A DNA stretch of 64,000 nucleotides, taken from positions 124,001 through 188,000 of the forward strand of contig CAVVRO010000001.1 of the NCBI GenBank assembly GCA_963750645.1, written 5' to 3'. The notes under the pieces are model-generated. The model made no database searches and was not told the origin of the DNA. It worked only from the letters and a program-made list of their open reading frames with translations. The DNA comes from VFJN01 sp963750645 (lineage in GTDB: Bacteria > Actinomycetota > Acidimicrobiia > Acidimicrobiales > VFJN01). Positions 57,241 to 64,000 of the stretch are shown here, one piece after another. Within the stretch, counting starts at the first letter, position 1. Each line of letters starts with the position of its first letter. The position numbers and the translations under genes are program-made.

Positions 57241-58602
57241 ATGGCTCTGCGCTTCGTGATCATCGGCGGTGGGCCGGCTGGGAACACGGCGGCCACGTGT
57301 GCCGTTCGGCTGGGCGCCGACGTCACGATCGTGGAGCAGGAGGTGATCGGCGGCGCGGCGCACCTGCGCGACTGCATCCCGTCCAAGGCCATGATCGCCA
57401 CGGGCGGTGCGCTGGCGGCGGTCAGCCGCACGCCGGAGATGGGCCTCACCGCCGCGTCCGCGGCGGTCGACCCCGACGCCCTGCGAGCACGCATCGAGGC
57501 GATCGAGCACAAGCTCGAGAGCGGCACACGGCAGCTGCTCGACAGCCAGGGTGTCAGGATCGTCGCCGGCCGGGGCCACCTCGCGGGGCCCCACGCCGTC
57601 GTGGTCGACACGCCCGAGGGCCCGGTCGAGCTCGAGGCGGATGCCATCCTCCTCAGCACGGGCAGCCAGCCGCGGCTGCCCGACTGGGCCGACGTCGACG
57701 GCGAACGGGTGCTGTCGACGCGCGATGCCTACCCGCCGGCGACCTGGCCGGAGCACCTCGTCGTCATCGGTTCCGGCGTCACCGGCGTCGAGTTCGTCCA
57801 CATGTTCTCCTCGCTCGGCAGCCGGGTGACCCTGATCGTGTCGCGGCACCAGGTGCTGCCGCAGAAGGACCCCGAGGTCGCGGCGGCGTTGGAGGACGAG
57901 CTCCTCGGCCGGGGCGTCCACCTCCTCAAGGGCGCTCGCGCGGTGGCGATCGACCGCCTCGACGACGGTGTCGTCGTCCGCTGCGACGACGGCCGAACGG
58001 CGACCGGCAGCCATGCCCTCATGGCGATCGGCTCGGTCCCCAACAGCGAGGGCCTGGAGCTCGACACCGCCGGGGTGGTCGTGGACACGGGCGGCTACGT
58101 GCCCATCGACGAGCACTGCCGGACCAACGTGGCCCACATCTACGCCGCCGGCGACCTCTCCGGGAAGCTGCCGCTGTCGTCGGTCGCGGCCATGCAGGGT
58201 CGCCGCATCGCCGAGCACCTGCTGGGCGTGCAGTCGCGGAACAGCCGACTGCTCGACTACGACAAGGCGGCGTCGGCGATCTTCACGGTGCCCGAGATCG
58301 CCGACGTCGGGCTCGCGGAGGCGGACGCCTTCGCTGAGGGGCGCAAGGTGCGGGTCACCAAGGTCCCGTTCTCCGCGTCGCCCAAGGCGCTGATCGAGAG
58401 CCACAGCAAGGGCTTCGTGAAGATCGTCAGCGATCCTGCGACGGGCGTGGTGCTGGGTGGCTCGATCGTCGGTCGGCATGCGGCCGAGCTCATCGCGGTG
58501 ATCGCCGTGGCCGTCACCAACGGGCTGCGGGTCGCCGACATCGTGGACAGCCTGCTGGTGCACCCGTCGTTGTCGGAGGCCCTGGCCGAGGCGGCCGAGT
58601 AG
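57241..58602 (+). CDS. lpdA: LpdA-type FAD-dependent NAD(P)H-quinone/disulfide oxidoreductase family protein
   Basis: The product is 453 residues from ATG 57241. FAD-binding GGGPAGNTAATCAVRLGA at the N-terminus, NAD(P)-binding VVIGSGVTGVEFVHMFSSLG, and the second FAD motif IYAAGDLSGKLPLSS are clear, with a C-terminal dimerisation domain. At the redox-active site the sequence is GGAAHLRDCIPSK: the first Cys of the usual CxxxxC pair is missing. That matches mycobacterial LpdA (Rv3303c-like), which reduces quinones rather than lipoamide. A single remaining Cys could also take part in thiol chemistry. It is divergent from the Cys-rich operon and overlaps the MauE-like gene by one base (TAGTG). 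Confidence 0.9.
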   Translation: MALRFVIIGGGPAGNTAATCAVRLGADVTIVEQEVIGGAAHLRDCIPSKAMIATGGALAAVSRTPEMGLTAASAAVDPDALRARIEAIEHKLESGTRQLLDSQGVRIVAGRGHLAGPHAVVVDTPEGPVELEADAILLSTGSQPRLPDWADVDGERVLSTRDAYPPATWPEHLVVIGSGVTGVEFVHMFSSLGSRVTLIVSRHQVLPQKDPEVAAALEDELLGRGVHLLKGARAVAIDRLDDGVVVRCDDGRTATGSHALMAIGSVPNSEGLELDTAGVVVDTGGYVPIDEHCRTNVAHIYAAGDLSGKLPLSSVAAMQGRRIAEHLLGVQSRNSRLLDYDKAASAIFTVPEIADVGLAEADAFAEGRKVRVTKVPFSASPKALIESHSKGFVKIVSDPATGVVLGGSIVGRHAAELIAVIAVAVTNGLRVADIVDSLLVHPSLSEALAEAAE

Positions 58603-59120
58603 TGCTGCCCGCCCTCACCGGTCCTGCGCTGGTCACCGCGGGTCTGCTCGCGCTGGCCGGCGCGCAGAAGCTGATCGATCCCACCATGGCCGTCGGCGCG
58701 CTGCGCGCCCTTCGCCTGCCGTCGTCGCCGTCGCTCGTCCGGGCGGGCGCGGGCGCCGAGATGGTGCTCGGCGTGGCCGCCATCACCATCGGCGGGGCGC
58801 CGCTCTGGTGGCTGGTCGCGGCGAGCTACGTGGCCTTCACGGCCTTCGTGGCCGCGGCCCTGCGGAGCGGGACGATGATCGGCTCGTGCGGCTGCTTCGG
58901 TCGGGAGGAGACCCCACCGCACCCCGTCCACCTGGTGCTCGACGTGGTGCTGGCGGGCTTCGCGGCCGCGGTCGCCGTGTGGTCGCCGTCGGCCCCGCTG
59001 GACGCGCTGGGGGATGCGCCCGGGAGCGGGCTGGTCCTCGTCCTCCTCGCCGGCCTCGCGCTCTACCTGTTGCACGCCGCGTTCGTCGACCTCCCCCGGG
59101 CCCTCACGGCCGCGGGGTAG
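58602..59120 (+). CDS. MauE/DoxX-like redox-associated membrane protein
   Basis: The product is 172 residues from GTG 58602, overlapping the lpdA stop. It has four helices, with the first segment LVTAGLLALAGAQKLIDP and a cytoplasm-to-membrane edge motif SCGCFGREE holding Cys96 and Cys98. The CxCFG signature after the third helix is characteristic of MauE (methylamine utilisation) and related DoxX-like proteins. MauE is needed with MauD for disulfide formation in methylamine dehydrogenase light chain. Its place directly after a FAD oxidoreductase suggests electron transfer between quinone or NAD(P)H, this protein and the exported thioredoxin-like protein. Confidence 0.85.
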   Translation: MLPALTGPALVTAGLLALAGAQKLIDPTMAVGALRALRLPSSPSLVRAGAGAEMVLGVAAITIGGAPLWWLVAASYVAFTAFVAAALRSGTMIGSCGCFGREETPPHPVHLVLDVVLAGFAAAVAVWSPSAPLDALGDAPGSGLVLVLLAGLALYLLHAAFVDLPRALTAAG

Positions 59121-59125
59121 CGGTC

Positions 59126-59980
59126 TCAGCGTCGAGCGACCGCCACGAGGTTCATGGACGGACGGACCCCGGGCTCGATGCGCACGTCCTCCGGGCCGAA
59201 GTCGAACGTGCGGCGCAGGGCCGCGTCGCCGCCCCGGCGAGCTCGGCTCTGGACCCACTTCAGGGCGCGCAGGCCGGCCTGCCGCAGGGCTTCGGGCGCT
59301 CTGGGGAACGTGACCGGGTAGGTGACGAGCCGCAGCCGCCGATCGCGTGACAGCTCGATGTCGTCGATCCCGGGTGCCGTCATGGAGTACAGCTCCACAT
59401 CGTGGAACCGCCGCTCGAGGGCGGCTCGGAGCCCCGCGTGGTCGTACTCGATCACGTGGAACAGGTTCCAGGGCCGCTGGCCTGGGAAGAGCCGCGTGGT
59501 GCGGTCTGGCGTGGCGATGACCGCGACGCCCCCTGGCTTCAGCAGGCGGGCGAGCTCGGCGACGTAGGCGTCCACCTCCCAGATGTGCTCGATGACCTGG
59601 AACGACGTGATCGCATCGAAGCTCCCGTCGGGGAAGGGGGCCCGGTGTTCGGGGAGCGGGCGGATCAGCTGGTAGTCGAGGTTGGGGGCCTGGTGCGCGT
59701 CGGCGGCGAAGCCGACCGCCTCGGCACTGATGTCCACTCCGGTGATCCGCTCGCACACGGCGGCGAGGCGATGGGTGCCGTACCCGGTGCCGCACCCGAA
59801 GTCCAGGACGGTGCGGTCCTTCACGTACGGGATGGCGAAGTCGTAGGTGGCCAGGTGGCAGCAGTAGATCAGGTAGTCGACCGGGTTCGACTGGTAGTCG
59901 GCCTCCGAGAGCCGCTCGCTCGTGGCCTTGGGTCGTGCCACGGGATCGGGATCGCCAGGAGGATCAGTCGAGCCAGCCAA
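59126..59980 (-). CDS. Class I SAM-dependent methyltransferase
   Basis: The product is 284 residues from TTG 59980, 3 nt after the carboxylase stop. Starts further in (for example GTG for VARPKATSERL) are possible. VLDFGCGTGYGTHRLA is motif I, ITGVDISAEAV the acidic loop, FDAITSFQVIEHI motif II, and ELARLLKPGGVAVIATPDRT motif III, a Methyltransf_11 pattern. The C-terminal half (about 190-284) is unlike ubiquinone or menaquinone methyltransferases and may bind a specific partner. It follows the carboxylase gene in the same direction, so they may be cotranscribed although no metabolic link is obvious. Confidence 0.85.
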   Translation of the reverse strand: MAGSTDPPGDPDPVARPKATSERLSEADYQSNPVDYLIYCCHLATYDFAIPYVKDRTVLDFGCGTGYGTHRLAAVCERITGVDISAEAVGFAADAHQAPNLDYQLIRPLPEHRAPFPDGSFDAITSFQVIEHIWEVDAYVAELARLLKPGGVAVIATPDRTTRLFPGQRPWNLFHVIEYDHAGLRAALERRFHDVELYSMTAPGIDDIELSRDRRLRLVTYPVTFPRAPEALRQAGLRALKWVQSRARRGGDAALRRTFDFGPEDVRIEPGVRPSMNLVAVARR

Positions 59981-59983
59981 CGG

Positions 59984-61741
59984 TCACTCGATGACGACGA
60001 TGACGTCGCCCGAGCCGACGGACTGGCCGGGCGTGACCTTGACCTCGGTGACCGTGCCGCCCTTGTCGGCGGTGATGTTGTTCTCCATCTTCATCGCCTC
60101 GAGCACGCACACCGGCTGGCCCACCTCGACCGCCTGGCCGACCTCGACGAGCACCTTCACGATCGTGCCCTGCATCGGAACGGTGACCTTGCCACTGCCT
60201 GCGACTGACCCGCCGGCTCCCGCGGCAGCCCGGCGCGTGCGGGGGCTCGCGGCGGCCCCGGCCACCACCGCCGCGGGCGCGTCCGGCACCCACACCTTCA
60301 CGTTGAACCGCTTGCCGTTGACCTCCACGTCGACGTCGCGCTGCACCGTGGGCCCCTCGTCGGCGGACGCCGGGGTCGCGGGTGCGGCGGTGATGGCCGA
60401 GAGGTCGAGGTGGGCCTCGACCCACTTCGTGGAGTGGGTGGCGGCGCGGAAGTCCGGGTGCCGCAGGATGGCCAGATCGGCGGGGACCGTGGTCGCGATG
60501 CCCGCGACGCGCAGCTCCCCGAGCGCGCGGATCATGCGGTCGATGGCCGTGTCCCGGGTGTCGCCCCACACGATGAGCTTCCCGACGAGGTTGTCGTAGT
60601 ACTGGCTCACCTCGTCGCCGCTCTCGTAGCCGCCGTCCCAGCGGACGCCGAAGCCCTGCGGCGGCACGAGCTCGGTGATCCTGCCGGGGGAGGGGAGGAA
60701 CTTGCCCTCGGTGGGGTCCTCGGCGTTGATGCGGACCTCGATCGCCCAGCCGCGCAGGTCGATGTCGTCCTGCGTGAACGAGAGCGGCTCACCGGACGCG
60801 ACACGGATCTGCTCGCGCACGAGGTCGATGCCGGACACCAGCTCGGTGACGGGGTGCTCCACCTGGAGGCGGGTGTTCATCTCGAGGAACCAGAACTCGC
60901 CGTCCTGGTAGAGGAACTCGACGGTGCCGGCGTTGTGGTAGCCGCACGCCTTGGCGACCTTGACGGCCGCCTCGCCCATCGCCTGGCGCGTCTCGGCGGG
61001 GAACGCGGGCGCCGGGCTCTCCTCGATCAGCTTCTGGTGCCGGCGCTGGGCGGAGCAGTCGCGCTCGCCCACCCAGACGAGGTTGCCGTGCACGTCGCCG
61101 ATGACCTGCATCTCCACGTGGCGTGGCCACGTGAGGTAGCGCTCGATGTAGCACTCGTCGCGGCCGAAGCCCTTGAGCGCCTCCGACCGAGCGGACTCGA
61201 GGGCCGTGGGGGCGTCCTCGGACGACGCCACCACTCGCATGCCGCGGCCGCCGCCGCCGTACGCCGCCTTGATGGCGACCGGCCAGCCGAACTCGTCGCC
61301 GAACGCGATGACCTCGTCGGCGGAGGTGAGGAACTCGGTGGTGCCGGGCACGCCCTGCACGCCGGCGGCCTGGGCCGCGATGCGGCTCGACACCTTGTCG
61401 CCCATGACCTCGATCGCCTCGGGGGGCGGACCGATGAAGGTGACGCCGCGCTCGGTGATGGCCCGTGCGAAGTCCGTGTTCTCCGAGAAGAACCCGTAGC
61501 CGGGGTGCACGCCATCGGCGCCGGACTGCTCGATCACCTCGAGGATCCGCTCCGTGTTCAGGTAGCTCTCGGCCGCCGTCTGGCCGCCCAGCGCGTACGC
61601 CTCGTCGGCCAGCCGGACGTGCAGCGCGTCCCGGTCGAGCTCGGAGTACACCGCCACCGTGGCGATGCCCATCTCCTTGCAGGCGCGGATGACTCGGACA
61701 GCGATCTCGCCCCGGTTGGCGATGAGGACCTTGGTGAGCAC
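59984..61741 (-). CDS. Acyl-CoA carboxylase alpha chain (biotin carboxylase + biotin carrier)
   Basis: The product is 585 residues from GTG 61741. Biotin carboxylase domains run from 1 to about 445: VLIANRGEIAVRVIRA, GVHPGYGFFSEN, the ATP glycine loop AAYGGGGRGMRVV and FLEMNTRLQVEHPVTE. A short BT-like linker and Ala/Gly-rich hinge lead to the biotinyl domain (about 510-585) with the biotinylation motif EAMKMEN. Actinobacterial alpha chains of this size pair with separate carboxyltransferase beta chains to carboxylate acetyl-, propionyl- or longer acyl-CoA. No beta chain is next to it; the fused CT at 19927 is one candidate. It is divergent from birA with 5 nt between starts. Confidence 0.94.
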   Translation of the reverse strand: MLTKVLIANRGEIAVRVIRACKEMGIATVAVYSELDRDALHVRLADEAYALGGQTAAESYLNTERILEVIEQSGADGVHPGYGFFSENTDFARAITERGVTFIGPPPEAIEVMGDKVSSRIAAQAAGVQGVPGTTEFLTSADEVIAFGDEFGWPVAIKAAYGGGGRGMRVVASSEDAPTALESARSEALKGFGRDECYIERYLTWPRHVEMQVIGDVHGNLVWVGERDCSAQRRHQKLIEESPAPAFPAETRQAMGEAAVKVAKACGYHNAGTVEFLYQDGEFWFLEMNTRLQVEHPVTELVSGIDLVREQIRVASGEPLSFTQDDIDLRGWAIEVRINAEDPTEGKFLPSPGRITELVPPQGFGVRWDGGYESGDEVSQYYDNLVGKLIVWGDTRDTAIDRMIRALGELRVAGIATTVPADLAILRHPDFRAATHSTKWVEAHLDLSAITAAPATPASADEGPTVQRDVDVEVNGKRFNVKVWVPDAPAAVVAGAAASPRTRRAAAGAGGSVAGSGKVTVPMQGTIVKVLVEVGQAVEVGQPVCVLEAMKMENNITADKGGTVTEVKVTPGQSVGSGDVIVVIE

Positions 61742-61746
61742 GCCAT

Positions 61747-62601
61747 ATGGTTACTTGCGTGCCGGGCGGACGTGCCAGATCAACGCTGCCGGGTGGACCC
61801 GGTCGACGCTTCGCTGACGTCCGATGGGTGCTCGAGACCGGCTCCACCAACGCCGATGCCATGGAGCTGGCCCGGCAGGGCGAGCCGGAGGGCATCGTGC
61901 TCGTGGCCGACCACCAGACAGCCGGCCGCGGGCGGGCCGGTCGCACCTGGACAGCGCCGCCGGGAGCGGGGCTGCTGCTGTCGATCCTGCTGCGACCGCC
62001 GGCAGCGATGCTGGACCTGACGACGATGGCCGTCGCCGTCTCGGCGGCGGTGGCGATCGAGGAGGTGGCCGGCTTCGCGCCCCGGCTGAAGTGGCCGAAC
62101 GACCTGGTGTGGCCGGGCGACGGGTCCGCGGCCGACCGCAAGCTCGCGGGCGTCCTGGCCGAGGCCGACTGGCCGGCGTCGACCTCGATCTCGGCGGGCT
62201 GGAAGCCCCCGGCGACAGGGGAGCGGGCCGTGGTCGTGGTGGGCATCGGGATCAACGTGACCTGGCCGGTGGAGCTGCCCGCCGAGCTGGGCGAGATCGC
62301 GGTGGCGATCAACCAGGTGGTGGACACGCCGGTCGATCGGGAGGACCTGCTCATCGCCCTGCTGTCGCAGCTGGGCCCGCGCTACCTGGCGTTGTGCGCC
62401 GGAGACCGCGCGCCGCTGCTCGACGACTGGCGGGACCGCTCCGCCACGTTGGGACGTCGGGTGCGGGTCGACCTCGGCGCCGACGATGTGGAGGGCACGG
62501 CCCTCGACATCACCGACGACGGCCACCTCGTGGTGGAGACGCTCGAAGGCAAGCGGCGGGTCTTCGCGGTCGGCGACGTCGTCCACCTCCGCCCCGCGTG
62601 A
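61747..62601 (+). CDS. birA: Biotin--[acetyl-CoA-carboxylase] ligase
   Basis: The product is 284 residues from ATG 61747; the first about 25 residues are not conserved and a later GTG may be used. The catalytic domain shows ETGSTNADAMELA, the biotin-binding loop DHQTAGRGRAGRTW, the core KWPNDLVW with the lysine that contacts biotinyl-AMP, and KLAGVLAEA. A C-terminal SH3-like domain (about 235-284) follows. There is no N-terminal helix-turn-helix, so this is a monofunctional ligase, not a repressor as in E. coli. It faces the carboxylase alpha chain, one of its two likely substrates in this window. Confidence 0.94.
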   Translation: MVTCVPGGRARSTLPGGPGRRFADVRWVLETGSTNADAMELARQGEPEGIVLVADHQTAGRGRAGRTWTAPPGAGLLLSILLRPPAAMLDLTTMAVAVSAAVAIEEVAGFAPRLKWPNDLVWPGDGSAADRKLAGVLAEADWPASTSISAGWKPPATGERAVVVVGIGINVTWPVELPAELGEIAVAINQVVDTPVDREDLLIALLSQLGPRYLALCAGDRAPLLDDWRDRSATLGRRVRVDLGADDVEGTALDITDDGHLVVETLEGKRRVFAVGDVVHLRPA

Positions 62602-62863
62602 TCAGACCGAGGGTCAAGGGCGCAGCGATGCGGGGCCGGGTGCTCCGCGGCTCCACGACGCGTCACCGTCGTCCGTGGGGGCATCCGCGAGGCGATAGGT
62701 CCCGTTCCGTCGCTCTCGAGGCGACAGGTCCCACATGCGGGACGCATGACCTCGAGAGCCGGCGAAGGGGACCCATCGCCTCGGGTCCATCGAGGTCGCA
62801 GGGTCGACGTGTTCCGGTGGTTCAGGGCAGGAGCGACCCACTGCTGCTCTGCTGGCGCCGGCG
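62602..62863. other. 262-nt convergent intergenic region with repeats
   Basis: No convincing gene is present between birA and the convergent SnoaL-like gene. It holds a direct repeat (GAGGCGATAGGTCCC near 62690-62705, GAGGCGACAGGTCCC near 62719-62733) and a two-part hairpin listed separately. It is the longest gap in the window. Confidence 0.6.
62712..62759. terminator. Two-tier hairpin, likely bidirectional terminator
   Basis: Outer stem of 10 bp (GCTCTCGAGG with CCTCGAGAGC), inner stem GTCCC/GGGAC around ACATGC. It lies between convergent birA and the SnoaL-like gene, where a bidirectional terminator is expected. Confidence 0.5.
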
Positions 62864-63319
62864 CTACGCGTCCTTGAGCGATCGCTTCCTGGCGAGCCAG
62901 GCCTGTACGACCTTCGCCATGGCATCGGGGTTGTAGGCGTCTTCCTCGTAGCTCCACATGCCGTCGCCGGCGTAGTGGAGCTTGGTGATGTTCGGTGCCT
63001 GGTAGATCTCGCCGTCACCGAGGTCGTTGAGGCGGTTCTGGATCTCGCACACGATCCATCCCCGATCCTCGTCGAACATCGCCCACTCCACCGGGAACAC
63101 GGTGAACTGGTCGTTCGGGTACTGCGTCATGGTGGAGGTGATCCACCGGCGGATCGCCTCCCGGCCCTCGAAGCGACCGTAGAGGTGCTCGACGTAGACG
63201 GCGTCCTCGGTGAACTGGTCGGCCCACGGGCTCCAGTCACCGGTCTGCCCCGCCACCCGCCCCCGCGCCTGGTACGCCTCGAACTCCCGCTCCAGCTCCG
63301 CCCTCGAGTACGCCGTCAT
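62864..63319 (-). CDS. SnoaL/NTF2-like domain protein
   Basis: The product is 151 residues from ATG 63319. The sequence AYQARGRVAGQTGDWSPWADQFTEDAVYVEHL leads the cone-shaped NTF2-like fold, and EGREAIRRWITSTMTQYP is the usual second helix and strand. The family includes polyketide cyclases, limonene-epoxide hydrolase-like and steroid isomerase-like enzymes as well as non-enzymes; I see no decisive catalytic pair. It lies 3' of the palindromic repeat at 63335-63385 and after a class IV aminotransferase on the same strand. Confidence 0.85.
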   Translation of the reverse strand: MTAYSRAELEREFEAYQARGRVAGQTGDWSPWADQFTEDAVYVEHLYGRFEGREAIRRWITSTMTQYPNDQFTVFPVEWAMFDEDRGWIVCEIQNRLNDLGDGEIYQAPNITKLHYAGDGMWSYEEDAYNPDAMAKVVQAWLARKRSLKDA

Positions 63320-63334
63320 GGCCGGACGTCTACC

Positions 63335-63385
63335 ACGTCTGCGGTCGATCTCGTCCGGGATGCGGGTGCATTCGACCGCAGACGT
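63335..63385. repeat. Intergenic palindromic repeat, copy 2
   Basis: A perfect 14-bp outer stem (ACGTCTGCGGTCGA with TCGACCGCAGACGT) spans 51 nt, the same length as copy 1 at 16289-16339. Bases 63335-63358 match copy 1 read on the minus strand (16339 down to 16316) with a single mismatch. The stop codon of the upstream minus-strand gene starts 4 nt outside the right arm, as in copy 1. Confidence 0.75.
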
Positions 63386-63388
63386 CGT

Positions 63389-64000
63389 TCAGGGGTCGGC
63401 GGTGGCGGCGGCGAGGGCCCGGAAGGCGTCGGCGGCGACCCGGGTGAGGGGGCCGGGAGACGGGAGGCGCCGGTCGTCCACCTGGTGGACGGGCTGGACG
63501 TCCCGGCTGGTGCTGGTGAGGAAGACCTCGTCGGCAGCCAGGAAGTCGCCCATGTGGATGTCCGCCTCGACGGCGTCGGTGACCTCGAGCACGAGCTCCC
63601 GGGTGACGCCCGCCAGGCAGCCGGACGACAGCGGTGGCGTGAGCAGGCGGCCCTCGATGCCGACGAACACGTTGGATCCGGTGCCCTCGCAGAGCAGGTC
63701 GGTGGTGGTGTGGAAGATGGCCTCGGTGCACCCGCGCGCCTTGGCGAACGCGAGCGACTTCACGTTCTCGGCGTACGAGGTCGTCTTGATGCCCGCCATC
63801 GCACCCCGCTCGTTTCGGGGCCAGGGCACCACCCAGACGGTCGTCGACGACGTGACCTCCGTGAGCGATCCGACGGCGACGATCACGGTGGGCGCCTGGT
63901 CGCCCCGCTCCGAACCCAGCGGCGCCGACCCGCCCGTGACCGTGACGCGCACCCGGGCCAGCGGGAGGTCGTGGGAGGTGAGCACGTCGGCAATGGCCGT
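63389..64000 (-). CDS. Class IV aminotransferase (5' end outside window)
   Basis: The frame runs off the right edge; 203 residues are visible, ending at 63389. Pyridoxal-phosphate fold-type IV features are present: AGIKTTSYAENV, with the Lys that forms the PLP Schiff base expected in this segment, AIFHTTTDLLCEGTGSNVFVG with the E-G-T-G-S/N-V phosphate-binding motif, and TPPLSSGCLAGVTRELVLEV. Family members are branched-chain aminotransferase, D-amino acid aminotransferase and 4-amino-4-deoxychorismate lyase. The STSRDVQPVHQVDDRRL end resembles the last group and D-amino acid aminotransferases more than IlvE. The palindromic repeat follows directly. Confidence 0.88.
   Translation of the reverse strand, partial: TAIADVLTSHDLPLARVRVTVTGGSAPLGSERGDQAPTVIVAVGSLTEVTSSTTVWVVPWPRNERGAMAGIKTTSYAENVKSLAFAKARGCTEAIFHTTTDLLCEGTGSNVFVGIEGRLLTPPLSSGCLAGVTRELVLEVTDAVEADIHMGDFLAADEVFLTSTSRDVQPVHQVDDRRLPSPGPLTRVAADAFRALAAATADP

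Overview
The window is about 64 kb of GC-rich DNA (about 70% G+C by eye) with dense, mostly short-gapped genes. GTG starts are common, Shine-Dalgarno sequences are often missing, and typical actinobacterial genes are present: a mycobacterial-type LpdA, a Ku/LigD-Pol pair, an F420-type LLM oxidoreductase, MoeZ, and a biotin-dependent acyl-CoA carboxylase alpha chain. I infer an actinobacterium, most likely class Acidimicrobiia, because several large exported proteins carry the FG-GAP-like and VDTR-type repeats that I associate with that group. That placement is inference. I saw no tRNA, rRNA, CRISPR array, insertion sequence or prophage.

Layout. 1-5.6 kb: dienelactone hydrolase (cut by the left edge), PPOX-fold protein, LLM oxidoreductase, M24 peptidase, a membrane protein and a PI-PLC-like lipoprotein. 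5.6-14.4 kb: Ku and stand-alone LigD polymerase (end joining), HU, RsgA, an MFS transporter fused to a cyclic-nucleotide-binding domain, and HrpA helicase. 14.4-23.8 kb: a membrane protein, a kinase and nitroreductase pair, MetH (heavily frameshifted), a biotinyl/carboxyltransferase fusion, PduO-type cobalamin adenosyltransferase and leucyl aminopeptidase. 23.8-39.3 kb: exported proteins (two subtilases, a CAP-domain protein, a possible lysozyme-like protein) around a sirtuin, a methyltransferase/membrane sulfatase-like group and MoeZ. 39.3-51.4 kb: surface-glycan cluster with an ABC exporter (Wzm/Wzt type), four glycosyltransferases, a methyltransferase and polytopic membrane proteins. 51.4-54.5 kb: MeaB and methylmalonyl-CoA mutase. 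54.5-59.1 kb: a Cys-rich Tat-exported protein with repeats, a membrane-anchored thioredoxin-like protein, LpdA and a MauE/DoxX-like membrane protein. 59.1-64 kb: methyltransferase, acyl-CoA carboxylase alpha chain, BirA, a SnoaL-like protein and a class IV aminotransferase (cut by the right edge).

Functional links. MetH, PduO, methylmalonyl-CoA mutase and MeaB all make, use or protect B12 cofactors. The two biotinylated carboxylase chains and BirA fit propionyl/acyl-CoA carboxylation feeding methylmalonyl-CoA. The 55.0-59.1 kb genes resemble the MauD/MauE/light-chain logic of methylamine dehydrogenase maturation without MauG or a heavy chain, and are the best candidate here for an uncharacterised export-and-oxidation system.

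Sequence quality. Frameshifts recur: more than 20 in metH alone, and eight more in seven other genes, almost all single-base insertions. The protein sequence is otherwise intact, so I read most of them as sequencing or assembly errors. A second recurring signal is a TANNNT -10 box 6-10 nt before the start codon of at least twelve genes, which points to widespread leaderless transcription.
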